Notes under the pieces: generated by a model | What the model saw: only the letters and a program-made list of their open reading frames with translations | Told to the model about the DNA's origin: nothing | The model's database searches: none | Shown: positions 26,294 to 32,527 of the stretch, piece by piece | Numbering within the stretch: the first letter of the stretch is position 1 | Layout of the letters: the number at the start of each line of letters is the position of its first letter | Origin: Kaistia granuli DSM 23481 | GTDB taxonomy: Bacteria > Pseudomonadota > Alphaproteobacteria > Rhizobiales > Kaistiaceae | NCBI RefSeq assembly: GCF_000380505.1 | Contig: NZ_AQYH01000008.1 | Coordinates: 434,001-498,000, forward strand | Length of the DNA stretch: 64,000 bases | Direction: 5' to 3' | Made by a program: the position numbers and the translations under genes

Positions 26294-27061
26294 CTATTTC
26301 ATGTCCACGGCCTGGACCCAGATCAGCCCGCCCAGCTCCACCGGCTTCGGCTTGCCTTCCGGATCGGGCAGTTCGTAGTCGGCGTCGACCAGCGCCGCGA
26401 AGCCCCACCAGCCGCCGCGCGGCAGCGCATAGTGGAACACGCCCTGGCCGTCCGCCTTGATCACCTGGGTGACGAAGGCGTCGGCCGGCGGCGCGACGGA
26501 ACCGTCATTCACCCACTCGACTTCGACCTCGGCGAAGGGCACGGGCTGGCCGTTGCGACGCACGACGCCGCTGAAGAGATTGCCCGTCCACAGGCCATAG
26601 GGCCGGACCAGCGGCTCGATCTCGACCGGCAGGCCGACGGCCCGGTCCCAGTCGGAGCCCCAGCCGAAAGCGTCGACCACGACCTTCGAATAGTGGATGA
26701 TCGACTTGCCCTCGGCCGGCTCCCAATAGGGCTTCGGCTCGACGAAGAAGGTGTAGTTTCCCGGCTTCGCCGGCTTGTAGCTCGCCTTCCAGGCGGTCTT
26801 GCCGTCGCGCGGCGCCTCGACGAGCGTGCCGAGCAGGTCCGTCTCGCCGGCCTCCGTGACGACGCCGAAACGGGTCGGCTTCGCCATTTCCATGGTCGGG
26901 CCGCGATCCATCGGATGGGTAAATACAAGATCGAGGACGAGTTCGCTGTCGCCTTCGCCGAAATTGTCGGTCGAGGGCAGGACTTCCTGGAAATGCGCGC
27001 TAGCCGAGGCCGCGGGAAGCAGAATGGCGACGGCGAGCGCCGCGATACAAAGCGTTCTCAA
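26294..27061 (-). CDS. nikK: Nickel transporter periplasmic subunit NikK (DUF4198)
   Basis: A secreted DUF4198 protein, the first gene of nikKMLQO. From the TTG at 27061 (GGGGA 8 bases upstream) the product begins MRTLCIAALAVAILLPAASASA, a signal peptide, and the mature chain starts HFQEVLPS. Later motifs: FTHPMDRGPTMEM, YTFFVEPKPYWEPAEGKSI, VEIEPLVRPYGLWTGNLFSG and a C-terminal beta domain (PFAEVEVEW, GVFHYALPRGGWWGFAAL). Length 255 residues. An ATG at 27097 is in frame but abuts the NikR operator and lacks a ribosome-binding site. Expected role: periplasmic nickel capture for NikM. Confidence 0.88.
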   Translation of the reverse strand: MRTLCIAALAVAILLPAASASAHFQEVLPSTDNFGEGDSELVLDLVFTHPMDRGPTMEMAKPTRFGVVTEAGETDLLGTLVEAPRDGKTAWKASYKPAKPGNYTFFVEPKPYWEPAEGKSIIHYSKVVVDAFGWGSDWDRAVGLPVEIEPLVRPYGLWTGNLFSGVVRRNGQPVPFAEVEVEWVNDGSVAPPADAFVTQVIKADGQGVFHYALPRGGWWGFAALVDADYELPDPEGKPKPVELGGLIWVQAVDMK

Positions 27062-27097
27062 TTCGAATCCCCACACGTAAGGTCCGGCATCGGCCAT

Positions 27098-27125
27098 GTA
27101 TGAGGATTGTATAGGAACATCATAC
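27098..27125 (-). promoter_or_regulatory. NikR operator upstream of nikK
   Basis: GTATGA, 16 intervening bases, TCATAC: an exact match to the NikR dyad known from the E. coli nik promoter. Its edge is 37 bases upstream of the preferred nikK start, so nickel-loaded NikR would block transcription of nikKMLQO and possibly the DUF1576 gene downstream. Confidence 0.92.
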
Positions 27126-27379
27126 GCGTCAAGGATGCGAAACACATTTTCGCTATAGTCCGCGCCGTCACCATTCTCGCAGCCGGAGATCTTGCTCGGC
27201 CTGGTAACACGGGCCCCTCTCCCACAGGACGAATCCCCCGCCACGACCTGACACGGACGGTCCCGCGGTTAAGGAAAGCGCAACCCGGATGCGCAACGAA
27301 GGGGCCCGGCTGCTTAAGCTCCAGCGACATGGCAAGCGGTTCCGGGCTGAGATGTTTCAGCGGCCCGACACGCGTGCGG

Positions 27380-27389
27380 CCCCCCCCCC
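27380..27389. repeat. Poly-C tract (10 C)
   Basis: Ten consecutive C followed by TGGGGCCC, about 30 bases upstream of the EcfG promoter. Homopolymers of this length can slip during replication, but this one is not inside a gene and does not sit between promoter elements. Confidence 0.7.
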
Positions 27390-27419
27390 TGGGGCCCGTT
27401 GAGAATACCGTAACGGAAT

Positions 27420-27444
27420 GGAACGATGATAGGTCCGTTGCGTT
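27420..27444 (+). promoter_or_regulatory. EcfG-type (general stress response) promoter
   Basis: GGAAC, 16 bases, CGTT: an exact match to the promoter recognised by the alphaproteobacterial stress sigma factor EcfG. It is oriented toward the response regulator gene; transcription would start near 27451, leaving a leader of about 85 bases that contains a mini-ORF. Confidence 0.7.
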
Positions 27445-27517
27445 GGAAGGACATCAGATTACGCCGACGTGCTTCGGGCGCCAGCACCGCGAACACACGG
27501 CATCGAGAGGATTAGCT

Positions 27518-27541
27518 ATGCGGGGCATTGTGTCGACATGA
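27518..27541 (+). CDS. Possible 7-residue leader peptide ORF coupled to the response regulator
   Basis: ATG CGG GGC ATT GTG TCG ACA TGA encodes MRGIVST. GAGAGG lies 7 bases before its ATG, a good ribosome-binding site, whereas the response regulator ATG at 27538 has none at normal distance. The stop of the mini-ORF overlaps that ATG (ATGA), so translation of the regulator could depend on ribosomes terminating here. Could also be chance in a GC-rich leader. Confidence 0.4.
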   Translation: MRGIVST

Positions 27542-27909
27542 GTAGCAGGAATGTGCCCCCCGTAGTCCTCATCGTCGAGGATGAGGGTCTGGTCCGAATG
27601 GCGACCGCCGACGAACTGACCGATGCCGGCTTTTCCGTGCTGGAAGCGGCAAACGCCGATCAGGCGATCCGGATGCTGGAGACGCATCCGGAAATTTCGA
27701 TCCTCTTTACAGACATAGACATGCCGGGCTCGATGGACGGCATTCGGCTGGCCCATGCCGTGCGCGAACGCTGGCCCCCGGTCAAGCTGGTGCTGGTTTC
27801 CGGCCATCAGTCGCCCGAGCAGTCCATGCTGCCGTCGGAAAGCGCCTTCTTTTCCAAGCCCTACGATGTCGCCGCGATTTCGCAGGCCCTCTGGCGTCTG
27901 GCGGCCTGA
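27538..27909 (+). CDS. Single-domain response regulator
   Basis: A 123-residue receiver domain with no output domain: VLIVEDEGLVRM (acidic pocket Glu-Asp-Glu), phospho-acceptor Asp in LFTDIDMPGSMDG, Ser in LVLVSGH and Lys in FFSKPYD. Such stand-alone receivers often pair with HWE kinases and tune the alphaproteobacterial general stress response (LovR- or SdrG-like), and the adjacent convergent gene is an HWE kinase. The promoter is EcfG-type. A longer product from GTG 27469 is possible but has a non-conserved extension. Confidence 0.88.
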   Translation: MSSRNVPPVVLIVEDEGLVRMATADELTDAGFSVLEAANADQAIRMLETHPEISILFTDIDMPGSMDGIRLAHAVRERWPPVKLVLVSGHQSPEQSMLPSESAFFSKPYDVAAISQALWRLAA

Positions 27910-27924
27910 ACCGCCGGATCCCCG

Positions 27925-29367
27925 TTAGCCGAGCCGCTGGCGGTCCAGCTCCAGGGTGATGCGCAGACCGTCGGGCTGCCAGTCGCGGTAAAGCGTCCCG
28001 CCCAATTGGCCGATGATGATGCGGTCGGCCAGGGTGCTGCCGAAGCCGCGCCGCAATGGCTCCTGCTCGATCGGAGGCCCACCTGACTCCCGCCAGAGAA
28101 CGCGCAGTTTGTCGCCTTCCACCGTCCAGCTGACGACGACCTGTCCGCCATCGGCGGTCAGCGCGCCATACTTGGCCGCGTTGGTCGCGAATTCGTTGAA
28201 GACGAGCGCGAGGTTCGAAACTGCGGCGCCCCCCACCGGCAGATCCTCCCCCTTCAGGATCACCTTCCCTGAGCCGGTCTCACCGGCAAGATAAGGCAGG
28301 AGGATCGCGTCGAGGAGGCCGCGCACACTCGTGTCGCGATCGGCGCTGGCATCATCATCGAGGAGGCCCGGCCGCGTCAAGGCATGCGCCCGGGTCAACG
28401 CGTCCAGCCGCTGGCGGACGGATTGCGCCAATTCGGCAGCCGAGCTGGCAACGCGGGCATTCATCGATACGATCGAGCCGGCGATGGCGAACAGGTTTTT
28501 GATGCGGTGGCTCATCTCGCGCAGGATCAGCTGCTGCTGCTGCTCGGCCAGCCGGCGCTCGGAAATGTCGCGCGCGATCTTCGAGGCGCCGACGATACGA
28601 CCGCCCAGATCTCGAACTGGCGAGATCGTCAGCGAGATATCGACCAGACTGCCATCCTTGCGCCGTCGCACCGTCTCGAAATGATCCACCAGTTCGCCGG
28701 AGCGGATCCGATCCAGGATGGCCGGCTCCTCCTGCAGCCGGTCCGGCGGAATGATCAGGGTCATCGGCTGGCCGATCGCCTCCTCGGCGGTATAGCCGAA
28801 CAGCGCCTGGGCGCCGTTGTTCCAAGTCGCAATGATGCCGTTGAGATCCTTGCTGATGATGGCGTCATGCGAGGATTCGACGATCGCCGATAGGCGCGCC
28901 TCCGAGAGGAGGCCCACCTTTCGCTCCGTGACGTCGACCAGCATGTTGACGGCGCCCGTGATGCGGCCCTCCGCATCGCGAAGCGGCGTCGGATAGGCCA
29001 GGAAGGATACGCGGCTGCCGTCCGGGCGCTCGGCCATAGCCTCGGCGCCGGCAATGGCGCGCCCTTCCCGCAGCGCCACCGCCATCGGACATTCCGCATG
29101 CGGCAGGGGCGTGCCGTCCGACCGGAACAGCCGCCAGGAACCACACCACTCCTCCTGATAGAGTGCAGGGCGCCGGCCCCAAAGCACCGCTGCCGCCTCG
29201 TTGAAGGACGTGAGGCGGCCCGCCGCATCGACCGTGTAGATCGCCGCCGGCAGCGCATTGATGACACCGCCGATCGAGCCGGTGAGCCGGGCTACGGGCT
29301 CCTGCCCGTCGCCGTCATCCCCGCTTACCGGAGTCGTGGTCGCCACAGTGTCGAATGCAGAACCCAA
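27925..29367 (-). CDS. PAS-domain HWE-family sensor histidine kinase
   Basis: A 480-residue cytoplasmic kinase with no TM segment. Two PAS domains (about residues 30-150 with [21 protein letters not shown], and 155-280 with [24 protein letters not shown]), the second with a PAC segment, sense an unknown signal. The HWE transmitter follows: phospho-His in [17 protein letters not shown] box [14 protein letters not shown] and the Trp-x-Glu pair in VLWRESGGP. The TTG at 29367 is preferred because GGGAGG lies 6 bases upstream; the open frame continues to another TTG at 29397. Convergent with the response regulator, 15 bases apart, its probable partner. Confidence 0.92.
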   Translation of the reverse strand: MGSAFDTVATTTPVSGDDGDGQEPVARLTGSIGGVINALPAAIYTVDAAGRLTSFNEAAAVLWGRRPALYQEEWCGSWRLFRSDGTPLPHAECPMAVALREGRAIAGAEAMAERPDGSRVSFLAYPTPLRDAEGRITGAVNMLVDVTERKVGLLSEARLSAIVESSHDAIISKDLNGIIATWNNGAQALFGYTAEEAIGQPMTLIIPPDRLQEEPAILDRIRSGELVDHFETVRRRKDGSLVDISLTISPVRDLGGRIVGASKIARDISERRLAEQQQQLILREMSHRIKNLFAIAGSIVSMNARVASSAAELAQSVRQRLDALTRAHALTRPGLLDDDASADRDTSVRGLLDAILLPYLAGETGSGKVILKGEDLPVGGAAVSNLALVFNEFATNAAKYGALTADGGQVVVSWTVEGDKLRVLWRESGGPPIEQEPLRRGFGSTLADRIIIGQLGGTLYRDWQPDGLRITLELDRQRLG

Positions 29368-29506
29368 CGCGTCCTCCCAAAGACCCTCAAGCTGCAATTA
29401 CGTCGCAGAACCGACCGCCAATCAAGACGCGACCTGCTCACAAATAAATGCCGAATGGCGCTTCGCGAGACCCATCACGACGTCTGCTCCTCCAAGGCTT
29501 TCGGCA

Positions 29507-29534
29507 GGAAAACCCCGCCGGGGACGGCGGGGTT
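29507..29534 (-). terminator. Terminator of the PRC-barrel gene
   Basis: Read on the minus strand, AACCCCGCC, a 6-base loop, GGCGGGGTT and then TTTT: a perfect 9-bp stem with a short U-tract, 72 bases after the stop at 29606. Confidence 0.8.
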
Positions 29535-29605
29535 CACTTCCGATCTCGGGTTATCTGTTCAGGTGCAATCTGTCGTTGGCTGCAGCCGAACGTCGATCCG
29601 CTTCG

Positions 29606-29998
29606 TCACTCCGCATATTTGAATTCAGGCGCCGAGGTCAGGCTCTCCTTGGTCGCTCCCTTCAGGATGGTCTTGCCCTTCTGGGTGGTGTCGAGATCGA
29701 GATAGGAGACGGCGACCAGCTTCGAGCCGATGCCGAGGAAACCGCCGACGGAGAGGACGGCGAAGGGCACCTGCTGGTCGGCGGTCAGGATCAGGTCGTC
29801 GACAGTGCCGATGGTGTCGCCATTCTCGTTCTCGACGGTCGAACCGATGATCTTGGAGGCCCGCCAGCCGGTAGAGATCGTGGCCGGGTCGACCTTGGCA
29901 ACGCCGACGGTTTCCTGCGGCGCCGGCTTGGCGTCCTGCGCGAGAACCGGGCCCGTCAGGGCGGCGAAGACGGTCAGGGCGATCAACTGCTTGTTCAT
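29606..29998 (-). CDS. Secreted PRC-barrel domain protein
   Basis: A 130-residue protein with a clear signal peptide (MNKQLIALTVFAALTGPVLAQ) and one PRC-barrel domain: WRASKIIGSTVENENGDTIGTVDDLI then VPFAVLSVGGFLGIGSKLVAV. Proteins of this kind are common, stress-induced and of unknown function in rhizobia and relatives; they are expected in the periplasm. ATG 29998 is the start, since the longer open frame lacks a signal sequence. A near-consensus EcfG promoter precedes it and a hairpin follows. Confidence 0.88.
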   Translation of the reverse strand: MNKQLIALTVFAALTGPVLAQDAKPAPQETVGVAKVDPATISTGWRASKIIGSTVENENGDTIGTVDDLILTADQQVPFAVLSVGGFLGIGSKLVAVSYLDLDTTQKGKTILKGATKESLTSAPEFKYAE

Positions 29999-30027
29999 GT
30001 CATGGTCCTTTCGAATTGCAGGCAGAC

Positions 30028-30052
30028 AATGCACCGGCCCCGAACCGGTTCC
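30028..30052 (-). promoter_or_regulatory. Probable EcfG-type promoter for the PRC-barrel gene
   Basis: On the minus strand GGAAC, 16 bases, CATT (consensus CGTT, one mismatch), ending 30 bases before the ATG at 29998. Weaker than the two exact sites at 27420 and 30153 but at the right distance and in the same stress cluster. Confidence 0.45.
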
Positions 30053-30152
30053 GTCATTCGGCGCGAGTTCTTGTTTCATCCACAGCAAAGATCGCTCCAC
30101 GAATACAATTCGGCTCGCCGCTTGAATCACGCAAGTGTCACGATGTCGACAC

Positions 30153-30177
30153 GGAACCAAACAGACGCCATGCCGTT
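30153..30177 (+). promoter_or_regulatory. EcfG-type promoter for the 25-residue peptide operon
   Basis: GGAAC, 16 bases, CGTT: an exact EcfG match, 31 bases upstream of the small gene's ATG at 30209 and oriented toward it. Confidence 0.75.
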
Positions 30178-30208
30178 TTCCATCGCATTCTCGAACTGGA
30201 GACGAGCC

Positions 30209-30286
30209 ATGGGACGCGGTATATTGCTTTGGTTGCTGGGAGTTCCGATCCCGATCATCATTCTTCTCGCCCTGTTCTTCCGATAG
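30209..30286 (+). CDS. Small single-TM membrane peptide (25 residues)
   Basis: ATG 30209 to TAG 30284-30286 encodes a 25-residue hydrophobic peptide beginning MGRGILLWLLGVP and ending LALFFR, with a Pro-x-Pro kink in the middle of one TM helix and Arg at both ends. GGAG lies 11 bases upstream and an exact EcfG promoter just before that. It is the first gene of a two-gene unit; 11 bases separate it from the next start. I recall similar tiny Gly-Ile-Pro-Ile-Pro peptides in other rhizobia but know no function. Too short for most gene finders. Confidence 0.7.
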   Translation: MGRGILLWLLGVPIPIIILLALFFR

Positions 30287-30297
30287 GGGGAGAGATC

Positions 30298-31206
30298 ATG
30301 GCCCTCATCGAAGTCGAAACAACCTCGGCCACGTCCGAGGCATCGCAATCCGCCGTATCGTGGAGCGCGATCCTGGCCGGCGCGGCGGCGGCCATGGCGG
30401 TGACCCTCGTCATGGCCCTGCTCGGTTCCGGCCTCGGCCTTTCCGTGGTGTCGCCATGGTCGGGCAGCGGGGCCTCGGCCACCACCTTCGCCGTCTCGAC
30501 GGTAATCTGGCTGGTGGTCATGCAATGGGTCGCCTCGGCGTTCGGCGGCTACATCACCGGACGGCTGCGCACCAAATGGACCGGCCTCCACACCGACGAG
30601 GTGTTCTTTCGCGATACCGCGCATGGTTTCCTCGCCTGGTGCGTCGCCACCATCCTGGTCGCGGCCTTGCTGTCCTCGGCGATCGGAGCCGTCGTCTCGC
30701 AGGGCGTGCAGACGACGACCTCGCTGGTCTCCGGCGCGGCGCAGGGCGCCGCCCAGGGCGCGACCCAGTCCAGCACTTCCGGCGCGGCCGATCCGACCGG
30801 CTATTTCGTCGACTGGATGTTCCGCCCGACCGCCGGTGCGACCGCGGCGCCTGCCCCGCAGGGCGACAGCGCGGCAGTGCGGAGCGAAGTCACCCGCATC
30901 CTGATCCAGGACACGGCGGCCGGCGAATTCCCGGCCGACGACAAGGCCTATCTCGCACAGACGATCGCCAGCCGGACCGGCATTCCGCAGGCCGACGCGG
31001 AGAAGCGCGTCAATGACGTGCTCGCCCAGATCGAGGCGCTCAAGGTCAAGGCCAAGGAAGCCGCCGACACGGCACGCAAAGCGGCGCTCACCATGTCGCT
31101 GCTGACGGTGGTCTCGCTGCTGGTCGGCGCCTTCATCGCCGCCGTCGCCGCCGCCTATGCCGGCCGCCTGCGGGATGACGACGAAGTCGTCGAATTCCGC
31201 CGCTAG
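30298..31206 (+). CDS. Four-TM membrane protein of unknown function
   Basis: A 302-residue protein, probably in the inner membrane. Predicted TM segments at about 22-50, 60-88, 107-135 and 262-290. Between TM3 and TM4 lies a soluble region of about 125 residues with an Ala/Gln-rich part (SGAAQGAAQGATQSS) and a helical segment (SEVTRILIQDTAAGEFPADD, then DKAYLAQTIASRTGI) that looks like the helical repeats of TerB- or DUF-type stress proteins. The tail is charged (RLRDDDEVVEFRR). GGGGGAG gives a strong ribosome-binding site. Co-transcribed with the 25-residue peptide under an EcfG promoter, so a general stress function is likely. Confidence 0.8.
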   Translation: MALIEVETTSATSEASQSAVSWSAILAGAAAAMAVTLVMALLGSGLGLSVVSPWSGSGASATTFAVSTVIWLVVMQWVASAFGGYITGRLRTKWTGLHTDEVFFRDTAHGFLAWCVATILVAALLSSAIGAVVSQGVQTTTSLVSGAAQGAAQGATQSSTSGAADPTGYFVDWMFRPTAGATAAPAPQGDSAAVRSEVTRILIQDTAAGEFPADDKAYLAQTIASRTGIPQADAEKRVNDVLAQIEALKVKAKEAADTARKAALTMSLLTVVSLLVGAFIAAVAAAYAGRLRDDDEVVEFRR

Positions 31207-31224
31207 GCCCGCCTTGAGCCATCG

Positions 31225-31256
31225 ACGCCGCCGCTACCAAGCGGCGGCGTTTTTTG
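31225..31256 (+). terminator. Rho-independent terminator
   Basis: ACGCCGCCGCT, 4-base loop ACCA, AGCGGCGGCGT, followed by T6. Perfect 11-bp stem, 19 bases after the stop at 31206. Confidence 0.93.
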
Positions 31257-31506
31257 TGTGCATCGTTCGCCGGTGCCACGATTTCTCCGCGACGCCCGCC
31301 CGGCAGGCATTCGCCCAAGCGTTTCCGGCGCGAGACGGCAATTCGTTCCCGCCCATCGTCGCCACGCGCAAATCCCTTGCGCCGGGCCTGCCTCCGGCCT
31401 GCGCAACCGCGGCCTCGGCGCGTTGACGAACACACATTTCAAATACATGTTTCAATTTCAGACGCGTTCTTCGGCGCCCTTCCGGGCCGCCTTCCTTCGG
31501 AGAGAC
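31257..31506. other. Leader region upstream of the DapA-family gene
   Basis: About 250 bases between the terminator and the next start. Open frames cross it without family character. Near 31430-31455 the sequence is AT-richer (AACACACATTTCAAATACATG) and probably holds the promoter; no further motif recognised. Confidence 0.4.
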
Positions 31507-32451
31507 ATGACCATGAGCAAGATGCGCATCGAGGGGTCGTTCGTCGCCCTGATCACGCCTTTCAACGAGGACGGCACGGTCGACTACAAGGCGTTCGAGG
31601 ACCTGCTGAAGTTCCAGGAGGACAACGGCACTTCGGCCGTACTGATCCTCGGCTCGACCGGCGAGATCTCGATGCTTAGCCTGGAGGAGCGCCGCGACAT
31701 CATCGCGAAGACGGCGAAGATGAAGACCGGCGGCATGAAGCTGTTCTATGGCTGCACCGGTGGCGACACCAAGGCCTCGATCGACCTGGTCCGCTTTGCC
31801 AAGGGCGAAGGCGCCGACGGCGCCATCCTCGCCGCCCCGGCCTATATCTGCGCCTCCGAGGCCGACATCGAGCAGTATTTCCTCGATATCGCCGAGTCGA
31901 CGGAACTGCCGATGGGCATCTACAACAACCCGCCGCGCGTGAAGACCGACCTTGGCCACGAGGCGCTGCTCCGCCTGTTCAAGCATCCGAACTTCGTCGT
32001 GCACAAGGAATCGACCGGCCGCGTCGGCCAAGTAGCGCAGGTCATCGCCGGGCAGCCCGATGTCACGGTGATGTGCTGCGATTCACCCAATCTCGGCCTC
32101 GTCGTGCCGACCATGGCGCTGGGCGGCCACGGCACCGCCAATATGACCGGCAATCTGGCGCCGGCCGAGATGGCGGCGCTGTCGAAGCCGTGGACGGCCG
32201 ACACCGATGCGCGCGCCTTCCGCGAAAACTACCTGCGTCTGCTGCCGCTGCTGCACTACACCTATTCGGCCATCAATCCGGTCGCGGTGAAGTCGCTGAT
32301 GAAGGCCGTCGGCCTGCCGGCCGGCGATCTCCGCCGCCCGCTCACCGCCCTCAAGGGACCGGCGCTCGATAGCGGCGTCGAGATCATGCGGAAGCTCGGC
32401 CTGCTCGACCAGTACGGCCTCGGCTCGGCGTCCAAGATCGCCGCCGAGTAG
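31507..32451 (+). CDS. DapA/NanA-family lyase or aldolase
   Basis: A 314-residue class I aldolase of the dihydrodipicolinate synthase family. Pyruvate-binding loop GSTGE (49-53), catalytic Tyr139 in GIYNNPPR and Schiff-base Lys167 in VVHKEST. The whole fold is present, but it lacks the PYYNKP loop of true DapA (here PAYICAS), and nothing of lysine synthesis is nearby, so a catabolic aldolase or dehydratase for a 2-oxo sugar acid or similar compound is more likely. GGAGAG precedes ATG 31507; ATG 31513 is an alternative. Single-gene unit bounded by two terminators. Confidence 0.88.
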   Translation: MTMSKMRIEGSFVALITPFNEDGTVDYKAFEDLLKFQEDNGTSAVLILGSTGEISMLSLEERRDIIAKTAKMKTGGMKLFYGCTGGDTKASIDLVRFAKGEGADGAILAAPAYICASEADIEQYFLDIAESTELPMGIYNNPPRVKTDLGHEALLRLFKHPNFVVHKESTGRVGQVAQVIAGQPDVTVMCCDSPNLGLVVPTMALGGHGTANMTGNLAPAEMAALSKPWTADTDARAFRENYLRLLPLLHYTYSAINPVAVKSLMKAVGLPAGDLRRPLTALKGPALDSGVEIMRKLGLLDQYGLGSASKIAAE

Positions 32452-32471
32452 CAGGCCCCGGCCTTGAATCG

Positions 32472-32506
32472 AAAGGGCAGCGGCGCCTGGCGCCGCTGCC
32501 CTTTTT
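32472..32506. terminator. Bidirectional rho-independent terminator
   Basis: AAAGGGCAGCGGCGCC / GGCGCCGCTGCCCTTTTT with a TG loop: at least 13 perfect base pairs flanked by an A-tract on the left and T5 on the right. It lies between convergent genes (stops at 32451 and 32528) and can serve both. Confidence 0.92.
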
Positions 32507-32527
32507 CATGCGCCATTCCGGAAAGTC

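Larger units (their letters stand above)
27062..27537. other. Intergenic region between nikK and the response regulator
   Basis: About 476 bases hold divergent control regions: the NikR operator (27098-27125) for nikK on the minus strand, a run of ten C residues (27380-27389), an EcfG promoter (27420-27444) and a mini-ORF (27518-27541) for the plus-strand regulator gene. I see nothing else in 27130-27370 beyond long antisense-style open frames without family character. Confidence 0.6.

Noticed and set aside
27380-27389. Phase-variable promoter from the poly-C tract
   Set aside because: The tract is outside the promoter spacer and outside any coding sequence, so slippage would not obviously switch a gene.
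31507-32451. Lysine biosynthesis dapA
   Set aside because: Key loop differs from DapA and no lysine genes are nearby; kept as family-level call only.
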